Positions 7,605 through 15,821 of a stretch of 64,000 nt of DNA are shown here, piece after piece (within the stretch, counting starts at the first letter, position 1; each line of letters opens with the position of its first letter). The notes under the pieces are model-generated. The model saw only the letters and a program-made list of their open reading frames with translations. It was not told the DNA's origin and ran no database searches. Origin of the DNA: Pseudobythopirellula maris. Its GTDB lineage: Bacteria; Planctomycetota; Planctomycetia; Pirellulales; Lacipirellulaceae. The position numbers and the translations under genes are program-made. The stretch is taken from assembly GCF_007859945.1 (NCBI RefSeq), contig NZ_SJPQ01000001.1, positions 1,762,489 to 1,826,488 of the forward strand, read 5' to 3'.

Positions 7605-8084
7605 ATGCGTCTCGCCTGGCGAACCGAACGATCGCGCGACTCGACGCTCGGGGCGTCGATGACGCCGATGATCGATGTGGTGTTCCTGCTGCTGATCTTC
7701 TTCGTCTGCACCTCGAGCTTCAAAATCCCCGAGCAGGCGTTGCTGGCCGATCTCTTGGTGCAAAACTCGCAGGGCGCCGCAACGATCGAGCTCGACGACC
7801 TGCCGGAGCTCGACGAGGTCGTGCTCCACGGCGAGCCGGGCGACGAGGGCGTGGCCGTGTGGACTTTCAACGACGACCGCCGCTGCGAGACCCGCCAGGA
7901 ACTGCTGCAGCTCTTGGCCGCGCTCGCCGAGGTCGACGGCTCGCTGCCGGTGATCGTCGACGCCGAGGGCGCCGTGCCGTTCGGTGAGGCGATCTCCGCG
8001 TACGACGCCGCCCGGCTTGCCGGCTTCGACACGGTGCAGTTCGCCGCCTCGGCCGACACGCTCACCGACGGGGGCGCCCGATGA
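7605..8084 (+). CDS. exbD: ExbD/TolR family protein, second copy
   Basis: A 159-residue ExbD/TolR protein. The single helix carries SMTPMIDVVFLLLIFFVCTS with Asp24 in the proton-carrying position. The periplasmic domain differs strongly from the first copy (an acidic stretch, then VWTFNDDRRCETRQELLQLL), so this is a diverged paralog and not a recent duplicate. Its stop overlaps the next gene start in ATGA (8081-8084). Two unlike ExbD proteins behind one ExbB are common in planctomycetes and related phyla, and suggest a hetero-oligomeric stator. Confidence 0.88.
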   Translation: MRLAWRTERSRDSTLGASMTPMIDVVFLLLIFFVCTSSFKIPEQALLADLLVQNSQGAATIELDDLPELDEVVLHGEPGDEGVAVWTFNDDRRCETRQELLQLLAALAEVDGSLPVIVDAEGAVPFGEAISAYDAARLAGFDTVQFAASADTLTDGGAR

Positions 8085-10555
8085 CGAGGCCGGCCTCATC
8101 GACGCCGCGGCTGCTTGCTTTGGCGGCGTTGCTCGTCGCCCTCTCGCCCGCGGCGGCGCCGGCGGGACGCGTCGATGCGTACGCCGATTGGCTCCGCACG
8201 CGTGGGCTAGGCCGACTCGCCGAGTCGCACCTTCGGCGCGAATCGCAACGCGACGACCTGACCGACGCCGAAGCGCTTGAGACGGCGCTCGCCTGGTCCG
8301 CCCTGCGCGCCGACGAGGCCCTGGCCACGCCCCCTGGCGCCGACGCCTCGCGCGCCTGGGATCGCGCGAACGAGCCGCTCGCAAGGCTTGCGTCCGAACG
8401 GCCCGAGGCGCCGCGGCTGCTCATCGCCCGGTTGCAACTGGCGCTGAACGCCGCCGCCGAGGGCGCCGCGCTCGACGACCTCGATTTGCTCCGAGAGGCG
8501 GCCGACGCCATGGGCCGGACGGCCGACGCGATCGAGCGGCTCCGCCGCGTGGGGGACGAGGCGGGTGGATTCAGCCAATCCGAAATCGAGTCGCTCGCCA
8601 ATCGGGTCGCCCTGACTCAGGGCGAGACACTGCTCGCCGTCGGCGAGCGACTGCCGGCCGACTCGGCCGATCGCGACGACGCGCTGCTGCGTGCGCTGAT
8701 GACCGTCGAGCCGCTCAGCAAGAAACGGCTGCCCGCGCCCGTGCTATTGCGGGCGCAACTCGCCGAGCTGCGTAGCCGGCGCCTGCTGGGCCGCCTCGCC
8801 GTGGCGACCGAGCAGCTCGCCCGCTGGCTTCAGGCGCACGCCGAGCCCGCGGCCCGCTCGGCGCTCAACGCCGAGCGGGTTCGCCTGCTGCTGGCCGGCG
8901 GAGAGCGTGAGCAAGCCTTGCAAGCGATCGAGGAGCGCAAGCGGTCGCAAGCTCCACCGCACGACGAGTTCGACCTGGCCGAAGTCGAGGCCCTCGCCGC
9001 CGTGTGGCGCGAGGCCGAGGGCGCCGCCCGACGGCGACACGCCGAGACGATCCGCGAGGCGCTCGCTCAAGGCGAATCGCGGCACGGAGGATCGTGGGCG
9101 CGGCGAGCCGAGCGACTGGCCGGCGAGGCGTTGCTCGACATGACGGCCGGCGACGCCGAATCGCTCTCGGTGGCCGCCGCCTACCTGTACCGGATGGGCC
9201 GCTCGGCCGAGGCGGTCGAGCGATACGACCGCGCGGCGTCCGCCGCCTACAACGCGGGGGGACGCGGCCGAGCGTTCGAGCTCGCGATCGCCGCCGCGGC
9301 CATCACCGCCCAGCGGGGCGAACACGCCCACGCCGCCGAGCGGTTCCGCCGCGCCGCGTTGTCGAACTCCGACCACCCACGCGCCGCCGAGGCGCACCGT
9401 GCGGCCTGGCTCGCCGCCATGCAGGGGCTGCGAGCCAAGCCCGGCGACAAGCCGGTCGCCGAGCGCTGCCTCGCGCTGCTCGAGGAGCACACCGGCGCCT
9501 GGCCCGAATCGCCGAGCGCCGCGGACGCGGCGCGGTTGCGGCTCGGGCTGCTCGCCGGGCTCTCCCGCTGGGACCAGTTGCTCGCCGCGCTCGGGCGTCT
9601 GCCAGCCGACGAGGCCGCGACGCCCGCGACCATCGAACTCACCGCCCGCGCGTACGAGGGCAAGGTGGCTGGCGCGGCGGCCGCCGAATCGATCGCCCTG
9701 ATCGCCGAGGCGACCGCAACGCTGCAGCCGGTCATCACCGGCAAGGCGAACAGCTGGCCGCCCTCGTGGAGCGACTCGCAACGCCGCTGCGCGTTGGCCT
9801 TGGGCCGGATCCACCTCGCCCGCGGCGCGGCGGGCGCCGAGTACGCCGCCCAACTGCTCGGGGTTGCCGTGGCGGGGTCGCCCAAGCCTTCTGCCGCGTG
9901 GCTGGCCGAAGCGCTGCCGGTGCTCGCCCAGGCCCAGGTGACGCTCGGCCAAATCGGCGAGGCCCGCACCACGCTCTCACGGATAAGCGGCCGTGAAGGT
10001 TTTGCCGCTCCACGGCTTGTCGAGTCGCTCGTCGCGCGGCTCGCTATGGCGGACGGGGGCGTGGCCGATAGGAGTGAGCAGCGGCGCGAGGTTGCCGAGC
10101 TCTTGCTTTCGGTTGTTGATCCGTTGCTGGAGGACGAATCGCTGCAAGAAGCGGCGACAGACGAGAATCAGTCGCTGCGTCGCGGCCGTGCGGTCGCCTT
10201 GGGGGCGCTCGGGCGAGAAGGCGAAGCGGTCGCCCAGCTCGAGACACTCGCCGCCGAGCGGCCCGACGACGGCGCCACCCAGCGGGCGCTCGCCGCGCAG
10301 CTCGCCCGCTCCGCGTCGGCCGCGAGCCGAGAGCGGGCCCTCGGCTTGTGGCGCAAGATCGAGGCCCGCAGCCGCCGTGGTGGCGCGGGGTGGGTTGAGG
10401 CGCGGGTCGCGAGGCTGCGGCTGCTGGTGGCCCTCGGCCGCACGGAAGAAGCCGCCAAGTTGTTGCGCCTCACGCGGTTGCTGGCGGGCAACTCGCTCGA
10501 CGCCAAGGCGAACGCGAGCCTCGACGCGATCGAGGCCTTGCTGCCGGAGCCGTAA
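8081..10555 (+). CDS. Large exported alpha-helical repeat (TPR-like) protein
   Basis: An 824-residue protein and the last gene of the ExbBD operon, translationally coupled to the second exbD. It has a signal peptide (residues 1-28: Arg near the start, LLALAALLVALSPAAAPAG) and then an almost entirely helical, Ala/Glu/Arg/Leu-rich sequence. Tetratricopeptide-like helix pairs can be seen, such as AAYLYRMGRSAEAVERYDRA and AGEREQALQAIEER. No catalytic motif is visible. I infer a periplasmic scaffold that binds other envelope components or the VWA protein. A convergent terminator follows at 10561-10594. Codon use matches its neighbours. Confidence 0.8.
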   Translation: MTRPASSTPRLLALAALLVALSPAAAPAGRVDAYADWLRTRGLGRLAESHLRRESQRDDLTDAEALETALAWSALRADEALATPPGADASRAWDRANEPLARLASERPEAPRLLIARLQLALNAAAEGAALDDLDLLREAADAMGRTADAIERLRRVGDEAGGFSQSEIESLANRVALTQGETLLAVGERLPADSADRDDALLRALMTVEPLSKKRLPAPVLLRAQLAELRSRRLLGRLAVATEQLARWLQAHAEPAARSALNAERVRLLLAGGEREQALQAIEERKRSQAPPHDEFDLAEVEALAAVWREAEGAARRRHAETIREALAQGESRHGGSWARRAERLAGEALLDMTAGDAESLSVAAAYLYRMGRSAEAVERYDRAASAAYNAGGRGRAFELAIAAAAITAQRGEHAHAAERFRRAALSNSDHPRAAEAHRAAWLAAMQGLRAKPGDKPVAERCLALLEEHTGAWPESPSAADAARLRLGLLAGLSRWDQLLAALGRLPADEAATPATIELTARAYEGKVAGAAAAESIALIAEATATLQPVITGKANSWPPSWSDSQRRCALALGRIHLARGAAGAEYAAQLLGVAVAGSPKPSAAWLAEALPVLAQAQVTLGQIGEARTTLSRISGREGFAAPRLVESLVARLAMADGGVADRSEQRREVAELLLSVVDPLLEDESLQEAATDENQSLRRGRAVALGALGREGEAVAQLETLAAERPDDGATQRALAAQLARSASAASRERALGLWRKIEARSRRGGAGWVEARVARLRLLVALGRTEEAAKLLRLTRLLAGNSLDAKANASLDAIEALLPEP

Positions 10556-10560
10556 CGCAC

Positions 10561-10594
10561 AAAAAAACCGCCGGCCCTTTTGCAGGGCCGGCGG
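10561..10594 (-). terminator. Intrinsic terminator, minus strand
   Basis: An 11-bp perfect GC stem (10568-10578/10584-10594) followed on the minus strand by seven T. It would end transcripts of the small secreted-protein gene at 10652-11014 and may also stop plus-strand read-through from the ExbBD operon. Confidence 0.85.
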
Positions 10595-10651
10595 CTCGCC
10601 GTCGGGGGGGACTGACGGCTTGGAATGGTCGATCAGGTACGACTGCACGGC

Positions 10652-11014
10652 TCACCAGGGGCCGCGAACGTTGTACACGCCGAATTGCATCGTGTCCTGC
10701 GGCCAGACCGGCGTGGTGCGGTATCCGCCGCCTCCGCCAATGGCGCCGGGGTAGTTGCGGCCGAACTGGTGGTCGGCGCGTGAGACGCGGCTGCTCCCCA
10801 CGCCCCAGCCCCAGTTGGTCTGCAGCTGGGCGGTCGGCGGCACGACCATCGCCACCGGCTGGCCGTACTGGGTGTGGGCGTAATTGCCGTTCCAGCTGTA
10901 GCTCGACGCCCGGTAGAGCGGCTTCATATAATTGTGGGCCTCGGCGCTCGCCGCCGCCGAGCAAACCGCGGCGGTCACGACCGCGACGGCAAGGATACTT
11001 TTGAGATCACGCAT
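10652..11014 (-). CDS. Small secreted Tyr/Gly-rich protein
   Basis: A 120-residue exported protein. The ATG at 11014 is preceded by AAAAGGA and gives MRDLKSILAVAVVTAAVCSA, a clear signal peptide that should be cleaved near AEA-HN. The mature part of about 90 residues is rich in Tyr, Gly, Asn and Trp (for example YRASSYSWNGNY, GAIGGGGGYR) with no cysteine. A longer frame reaches 11203 but its extra residues are arginine-rich and lack a ribosome-binding site. It lies 84 bp downstream of another small secreted protein on the same strand and they are probably co-transcribed. No family was recognised; a structural envelope or matrix role is a guess only. Confidence 0.7.
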   Translation of the reverse strand: MRDLKSILAVAVVTAAVCSAAASAEAHNYMKPLYRASSYSWNGNYAHTQYGQPVAMVVPPTAQLQTNWGWGVGSSRVSRADHQFGRNYPGAIGGGGGYRTTPVWPQDTMQFGVYNVRGPW

Positions 11015-11097
11015 GGGGAGTCCTTTTCTGACTTCTGCGGAGACTGTGGGGGTCAGCCTATCGGTCATCACGCGGCGATGGTCCGCCTCGCGGCGTC

Positions 11098-11505
11098 TCA
11101 ATAGGCGTCCATCGAGCGGTAGGTGTGCCACGGGCGGGCGCCGTGGAACGAGAACGGCTTCTTCAAACCCCACGTGCCGTAGCGGACGTTGGTCCGCGTC
11201 CACCCCGAGCCGGCGTGGTGCGTTTGGTACGACCGCATGTGGCCGTAGAGGTACTCGTGTGGCATGAACGGCTGGTAGGTCGTGTAAGTGTGGCCCACGT
11301 GCGCCGGCACGGGGCCGGGCGCCACGTACATCTCGGCCGGGGGGCCGCCGCCCGGTCCGGGGGCGACGTACTCGTTGTAGAATAGGTCGTTGGGCCGCTG
11401 GTGGCTGACAATCCGTTTTCCCTCCCAGCCGTGGCCGGCGATCGCCAGCGAGGGGAGGAGAGAGAGAATGCCCGCCAGGGCCGTGTAAGTCGTAAGCCGA
11501 GTCAT
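11098..11505 (-). CDS. Small secreted His/Tyr/Pro-rich protein
   Basis: A 135-residue exported protein. The ATG at 11505 follows AAGGAGG with a 6-nt spacer, and the N-terminus MTRLTTYTALAGILSLLPSL forms a signal peptide cleaved near AIA-GH. The mature protein is rich in His, Tyr, Pro and Gly (HEYLYGHMRSYQTHH is an example) and lacks cysteine. The bias resembles its neighbour at 10652-11014. Clusters of His and Tyr could bind metal or become cross-linked, but no motif proves this. Unknown family. Confidence 0.7.
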   Translation of the reverse strand: MTRLTTYTALAGILSLLPSLAIAGHGWEGKRIVSHQRPNDLFYNEYVAPGPGGGPPAEMYVAPGPVPAHVGHTYTTYQPFMPHEYLYGHMRSYQTHHAGSGWTRTNVRYGTWGLKKPFSFHGARPWHTYRSMDAY

Positions 11506-11891
11506 CGCAGGCCTCCTTGCTCCGCGGTGTGCCGCCGGCCGCGTGGCCGGTCCGATTCCCCCCCGGCTTGGCTGGCTCACGGGGTCCCTCCCGTGCCGGC
11601 CATGCGGGTCTTAACGAGGAATCGTCGCGGGGCGGTCGCCCGGGTGAGCCTTTCTACGCCCGTCGCAGCCGCCTTGCGCGTGGCGCCGCTCGGGTTGGTC
11701 CGGCTGTAGCGATTGCACGGCCCGCGGACTGCCGAGGCGGGCGGCGGACCGCCTGGGAGGGGGGCCGCGGGGCCGTTAGAATGCCTGATTCGAACCGCCG
11801 CTACGCCCCGTACAACCGGCAAGGTCTTCCACCCGAGGGCCCGCCGCGGCGAGTACTACCACCCCCGATTCGAGCCCCGAAGAGTTGATCG
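11506..11891. other. Divergent intergenic region upstream of top6B
   Basis: 386 bp between the divergent small secreted-protein gene and top6B. Short frames here are arginine-rich shadows. No RNA gene, palindrome or clear promoter hexamers were recognised; it must hold the promoters of both flanking transcription units. Confidence 0.5.
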
Positions 11892-13925
11892 TTGGCTAAG
11901 AGCAGCACCAAGACCGGCGTCGCGACACGGGCCCCCAAACCCGCCTCCGCTCGACGCAGCACCGCCCAGGCGATGGCCGCCTCGCAGAAGGAGATCTCCG
12001 TCTCGGAGTTCTTCGCCAAGAACCGCCACCTGCTGGGTTTCGACAACCCGCGCAAGTCGCTGCTCACCACCGTGAAGGAGGCGGTCGACAACTCGCTCGA
12101 CGCCTGCGAAGAGGCCGGCATCCTGCCCGAAATCTGGGTCCACATCGAGCCGACCACCACCGGCCGCTACAAGGTCGGCATCCAAGACAACGGCCCCGGC
12201 ATCCTCAAGAAGCAGATCCCGCTGATCTTCGGCAAGCTGCTCTACGGCTCGAAGTTCCACCGCCTGCGCCAGAGCCGCGGCCAGCAGGGCATCGGCATCT
12301 CCGCCGCCGGCATGTACGGCGTGCAGACCACGGGCAAGCCGGTCAAAATCATCTCGAAGGTCTCCGTCCGCAAGCCGGCCCATTACTACGAGATCCAGAT
12401 CGACACCCGGCGCAACGAGCCCAAGATCCTCAACGGCAAGGGCGAAGGGGTCGACATCCCGCCCGGCGAGAAGGGCGCCGCCTACATCGAGAAGCACGGC
12501 ATCGAGTGGGTTGACCAGCCGCACGGCACGCGGGTGACGATCGAGCTCGAGGCCAAATTCGTCCGCGGCCGCGGCAGCGTCGACGAGTACCTGCAGCAGA
12601 CCGCCATCGCCAACCCGCACGTGACACTGCATTACCTCGACCCCGAGGATTACCAGTACGACTACCTGCGCAGCGCCGAGGTGCTGCCCCCCGAGGCCAA
12701 GGAGATCAAGCCGCACCCTTACGGCGTGGAGGTCGGCCGGCTCGCCACGATGATCGAGGAGGCCGAGGCGCAGAGCGTCTCGGAGTTCTTCCGCACCCGG
12801 TTCTCACGCGTCACGCCGGCCGTGGCCAAGCGGCTCTGCGAGACGGCCAAGGTGTCGTCGCGCACGAACGTCCACAAGGTCGACCGCCCGCAGATCGACC
12901 AGCTCTACGCGGCGATCCAGGAGACCAAGATCTCGCCGCCGGCGACCGACTGCATCTGCCCGATCGGCGAGGGGCTGATCCTCAAGGGGCTGCACCAGGT
13001 CGTGCCGGGCGAGTTCTACGCCGCCGCCACCCGCCCCCCCTCCGTTTACCGCGGCAACCCCTTCCAGGTGGAAGTGGGCCTCGCCTACGGCGGCTCGGCG
13101 CCGACGCAGAACATCACGATGGAGTTGCTGCTCGACCTGCTCGAAGAGACCGACACCAGGACGATCCGCCAGTTCCTCATCCACACGTTCAACGGCCTGG
13201 GGTCCGACGCCGCCGACAAGATCGTCAAGGCCGCCACGCTCAAGACACGCCAGAACCCCTCGGGCCTCAAGCCCAAGGAACGCCAGAAGCTGTTCGAGGC
13301 GATGAAGAACGTGAACGTGGCCGAGGGGCAACAGATGGAGGTGATGCGCTACGCCAACCGCGTGCCGCTGCAGTTCCAGCAAGCCGCCTGCTGCGTGACA
13401 CAGAGCGTGAGCGGTATGAACTGGCGCGGCTACGGCCTGAGCCAGTCGCGCGGCAGCATGCCCAAGGGCCCGGTGAGCCTGATGGTGCACATCGCCAGCG
13501 TGTGGGTTCCCTTCACCAGCGAGTCGAAGGAGGCGATCGCTTCCTACCCGGAGATCCAGAAGGAGATCCGCCTCGGCCTGCAGGCCGTCGGCCGCAAGCT
13601 CGGCATGTACCTCCGCCGCCGCCTGAAGGTGAAGCAGCAGTCCGACCGCCGCGAGGTCTTCTTGCGTTACCTCAAGGAAGTGGCCACGGCCGTCAGCGAG
13701 ATCAACGCCGCCGAGGAGCGCGAGCTGTACGACCAGCTCGTGAAGGTCGCCGAGAAGCGAACCGCCGAGGCCGACATGAAGCTCGACGACCGCGGCCGGC
13801 CGATCGAAGAAGACCCGACCGAGCTGAACCTGGGCGACAACGTGCTGATCGTCGATCCCGCGCAACACGAGGCGGCGATTAATCGCGTGGGAGCGGTGGA
13901 GGAGGAAGAGCTCGAAGAGGACTGA
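11892..13925 (+). CDS. top6B: DNA topoisomerase VI subunit B
   Basis: A 677-residue ATPase subunit of a type IIB topoisomerase, which relaxes and decatenates DNA by passing one duplex through a double-strand break made by subunit A. The GHKL ATPase domain has the N-box [14 protein letters not shown] (Glu63, Asn67, Asp71), DNGPGI at 99-104 and [12 protein letters not shown] at 129-140 (ATP lid). A helix-two-turn-helix region follows, and the transducer domain contains WVPFTSESK with Lys546 at the position of the switch lysine that contacts the ATP gamma-phosphate. A poorly conserved acidic C-terminal tail ends EEEELEED. Start is TTG at 11892. The partner top6A is at the right edge of the window on the opposite strand. 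Topoisomerase VI is mainly archaeal and plant, so this gene probably has a transfer history. Confidence 0.93.
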   Translation: MAKSSTKTGVATRAPKPASARRSTAQAMAASQKEISVSEFFAKNRHLLGFDNPRKSLLTTVKEAVDNSLDACEEAGILPEIWVHIEPTTTGRYKVGIQDNGPGILKKQIPLIFGKLLYGSKFHRLRQSRGQQGIGISAAGMYGVQTTGKPVKIISKVSVRKPAHYYEIQIDTRRNEPKILNGKGEGVDIPPGEKGAAYIEKHGIEWVDQPHGTRVTIELEAKFVRGRGSVDEYLQQTAIANPHVTLHYLDPEDYQYDYLRSAEVLPPEAKEIKPHPYGVEVGRLATMIEEAEAQSVSEFFRTRFSRVTPAVAKRLCETAKVSSRTNVHKVDRPQIDQLYAAIQETKISPPATDCICPIGEGLILKGLHQVVPGEFYAAATRPPSVYRGNPFQVEVGLAYGGSAPTQNITMELLLDLLEETDTRTIRQFLIHTFNGLGSDAADKIVKAATLKTRQNPSGLKPKERQKLFEAMKNVNVAEGQQMEVMRYANRVPLQFQQAACCVTQSVSGMNWRGYGLSQSRGSMPKGPVSLMVHIASVWVPFTSESKEAIASYPEIQKEIRLGLQAVGRKLGMYLRRRLKVKQQSDRREVFLRYLKEVATAVSEINAAEERELYDQLVKVAEKRTAEADMKLDDRGRPIEEDPTELNLGDNVLIVDPAQHEAAINRVGAVEEEELEED

Positions 13926-13935
13926 GCCGCTCAGC

Positions 13936-14092
13936 TAGAGCGTTTTTCGAATAGGTGTGGACGAGGGGGGAAGCGATTGGCGGCGTGGCGAGGAAGCCGA
14001 AGCAGGCAATGCGGTGCATTGTCGATGCAGGCTGACGAAGCCATGACGCCGATCGCGAGCCGAGCGTCTACACCAATGAACAAACCGCTCTA
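13936..14092. mobile_element. 157-bp MITE-like element, copy 1
   Basis: A non-coding element with imperfect terminal inverted repeats of about 28 bp (TAGAGCG...ATAGGTGTGGACG at one end, matched by CGTCTACACCAATGAA...CGCTCTA at the other). It is the reverse complement of the copy at 48367-48523, with 5 differences in 157 positions by hand count. If the ends are read as GAGCG...CGCTC, each copy is bordered by TA on both sides, as expected for TA target-site duplication by an IS630/Tc1-mariner type transposase. No transposase is encoded. It sits directly between the top6B stop and a DUF892 remnant. Confidence 0.8.
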
Positions 14093-14233
14093 GGACTTGT
14101 GGGCGGCGGCGATCAGCAGGACGTCCTACACGCCGGGATCGGCGTCCTGCTCCATCATCTCCTTGCCCTCTTCAAGCAAGACGCCCAACGCTCGCACGCT
14201 ATCGCACGCGCCGACCTGCGAGCCGCCACGCAT
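14093..14233 (-). pseudogene. Remnant of a DUF892 (YciF-like) ferritin-like protein
   Basis: Minus-strand translation from about 14233 reads RALGVLLEEGKEMMEQDADP, then a stop codon (TAG), then DVLLIAAAHK up to the MITE boundary. This resembles the middle of DUF892 ferritin-like proteins (a pattern like EEGKE...DADP.VRDAALIAAAQ). The stop appears to replace an Arg codon, the N-terminal part is absent, and the C-terminal part is cut off by the MITE at 14092. The call rests on recognition of about 35 residues and is moderate. DUF892 genes often sit next to DUF3309-type and stress-related membrane genes, as here. Confidence 0.45.
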
Positions 14234-14257
14234 CGCGTAACCGGCCCAGAGCCTTAC

Positions 14258-14291
14258 AAAAAAGAGGGCCCGGCCGTGTGGCCGAGCCCTC
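14258..14291 (-). terminator. Intrinsic terminator, minus strand
   Basis: A 12-bp GC stem with one mismatch (14264-14275/14280-14291) followed on the minus strand by six T. It lies 46 bp downstream of the stop of the 44-residue membrane gene at 14337-14471. Confidence 0.85.
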
Positions 14292-14336
14292 GATTGGTCT
14301 CCTCGATCGAACCCGATACGGGCTGATGGTCGACGA

Positions 14337-14471
14337 TCAGATCCGGCCCAGCACGAGCAAGACGATCACGATCAGCAGGACGAGCCCGCCGATGCCGCCC
14401 AGGGCGACGTTCTGCAACAGGGCGGCGATCAGCAAGACCACCAGCACGGTGCCTAAGAGTCCGTAACGCAT
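14337..14471 (-). CDS. 44-residue DUF3309-like membrane protein
   Basis: A very small hydrophobic protein: ATG at 14471 with GAGG 8 nt upstream, TGA at 14337. Two hydrophobic helices are separated by a Gly-rich turn (LQNVALGGIGG), and the C-terminus ends in LLIVIVLLVLGRI. That ending closely matches DUF3309 family proteins, which finish LL(I/L)LGRI. DUF3309 proteins are widespread, stress-associated and of unknown function. A strong terminator lies downstream, so this is the last gene after the His-rich membrane gene at 14547-15821, from which it is 75 bp away. Confidence 0.75.
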   Translation of the reverse strand: MRYGLLGTVLVVLLIAALLQNVALGGIGGLVLLIVIVLLVLGRI

Positions 14472-14546
14472 GACATTATCCTCGGTTGATTGGAGTGGAT
14501 TGAGAAAGGGAATGGCTGGGCGGCGACGGCGAGCTGCCGTCGCGGC

Positions 14547-15821
14547 TCAGACCGTGTTGACGCGGTTCGTTTCGTAGTAGCGACGCGAGGCGTCCGCCCC
14601 GCACCAGCCGCCCAGCACCGCGACAGCCAGCCCCAACGCCGTGGTGGCGAAGGCGGCCCACAGCACCTGTTGGGCGTAGGTCGACGCGGTCTCGACGGCC
14701 TCGTTGGCCATCCGCTTGACCGCTTCGATCCGCTCCTGCAGGGGCTCGACCACTCCGTTGGCGATGTCGTTGAGCTGCTCCTCGCTGAGGTCGGTCTCGC
14801 TCGCTAGCAAGTCGACCGCCTCCTCGTCGCGGCCCTCGATCATCAGCATGGCGGCCTGGTTGAACTGCTCGGCGTCGAGATCATTGATCGCTTCGCGCAC
14901 CGCCTGCTTGGTCACTTCAGGGCCCCCTTCGGCGTCGAGCGACGCGACGACCGCGGCCGAACGATCGGCCATCTGCGAACGGAGGTCGTCGGCTAGGCTC
15001 TGGTTGTTGCCGGGGTTACCGAACCGCTCTTTGAGCGCCTGGTAAGCGCCCTCGATGAGGTCGTTGGACTGCTCCTCGGTCAGGTCGGTCTGCGATGCGA
15101 TCAGTTGGGCGGCCGACTCGCGGTCGTCGTCCATCAGCTGCGTGACGAGCTGATCGATCGTCTCGTCGTCGAGCTCCTCGATCGAAGCGCGGACGTCTTC
15201 TTCGGTCACCTCGGGCCCTCCCTCGGCGTCGACCGCGGCGATCGCCTCGGCCGCCTGCTGCTGAAGCCGCTCACGGAGCGTGGCCGCCAGGTCGGTGCTG
15301 GCCGCCGCCGAGCCCATCTCGGCCAAGCCGCTGGCGCCCTGAGCGGCGCCCTGCGCCGTGGTACTGACAACCGTGGCGACGCCCGTGCCCGCGGCCGACA
15401 CGTACGACTGCCCCGTCTGCACGAGCGAGCTGAATCCGAGGTAGCCGAGCCCCAGCAGGATCGTCGTCGAGACGGCCCACAGCAAGAAGCCGTGGATCAT
15501 GCCGTTGGTCTCGTCCGGGTCACGCGACATCCGGGCCGCCACGGCGCCGCCGATGAAGAAGGCGATGATGACCGATATAACCATCCATAAGGCGCCGACC
15601 TGAGGCAGGCCGTCGTCCATCAGGGTGTCGTCGCTCGCATCGGTCACACTGACACCGAGCGACAGGCCGAACAAGTTCAGCAGCCAGCTGATCGACAGCA
15701 CGGCGAACAGGCCGGCAATGATCGCGCCCCAACTGATGGCCGGGGAGCAGTAGGCGGGGGCGGGGGCCCCGTGGTGGGTTTCGTGGTGGGTTTCGTGGTG
15801 GTGGTGCTCGTGCTCGTTCAT
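14547..15821 (-). CDS. His-rich membrane protein with two tandem repeat units
   Basis: A 424-residue inner-membrane protein. The start at 15821 gives MNEHEHHHHETHHETHHG, with ten His in 17 residues, a likely metal-binding segment. Transmembrane helices lie near 28-52 (SWGAIIAGLFAVLSISWLLNL), 75-100, 112-140 and at the C-terminus (about 385-410). The N-terminal membrane block resembles proteins annotated as PhnA-like in alphaproteobacteria. The central soluble part has two homologous units of about 100 residues, each starting DAEGGPEVT and containing an (S/T)QTDL(T/S)EEQ(S/L)ND-type segment. A longer frame reaching 16010 adds unsupported sequence. Function unknown; it groups with the DUF3309-like gene and DUF892 remnant. 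Confidence 0.75.
   Translation of the reverse strand: MNEHEHHHHETHHETHHGAPAPAYCSPAISWGAIIAGLFAVLSISWLLNLFGLSLGVSVTDASDDTLMDDGLPQVGALWMVISVIIAFFIGGAVAARMSRDPDETNGMIHGFLLWAVSTTILLGLGYLGFSSLVQTGQSYVSAAGTGVATVVSTTAQGAAQGASGLAEMGSAAASTDLAATLRERLQQQAAEAIAAVDAEGGPEVTEEDVRASIEELDDETIDQLVTQLMDDDRESAAQLIASQTDLTEEQSNDLIEGAYQALKERFGNPGNNQSLADDLRSQMADRSAAVVASLDAEGGPEVTKQAVREAINDLDAEQFNQAAMLMIEGRDEEAVDLLASETDLSEEQLNDIANGVVEPLQERIEAVKRMANEAVETASTYAQQVLWAAFATTALGLAVAVLGGWCGADASRRYYETNRVNTV

Noticed and set aside
11780-11815. Possible tRNA T-arm (GATTCGAACC)
   Set aside because: The surrounding sequence does not fold into acceptor, D and anticodon arms. No tRNA was found in the window.
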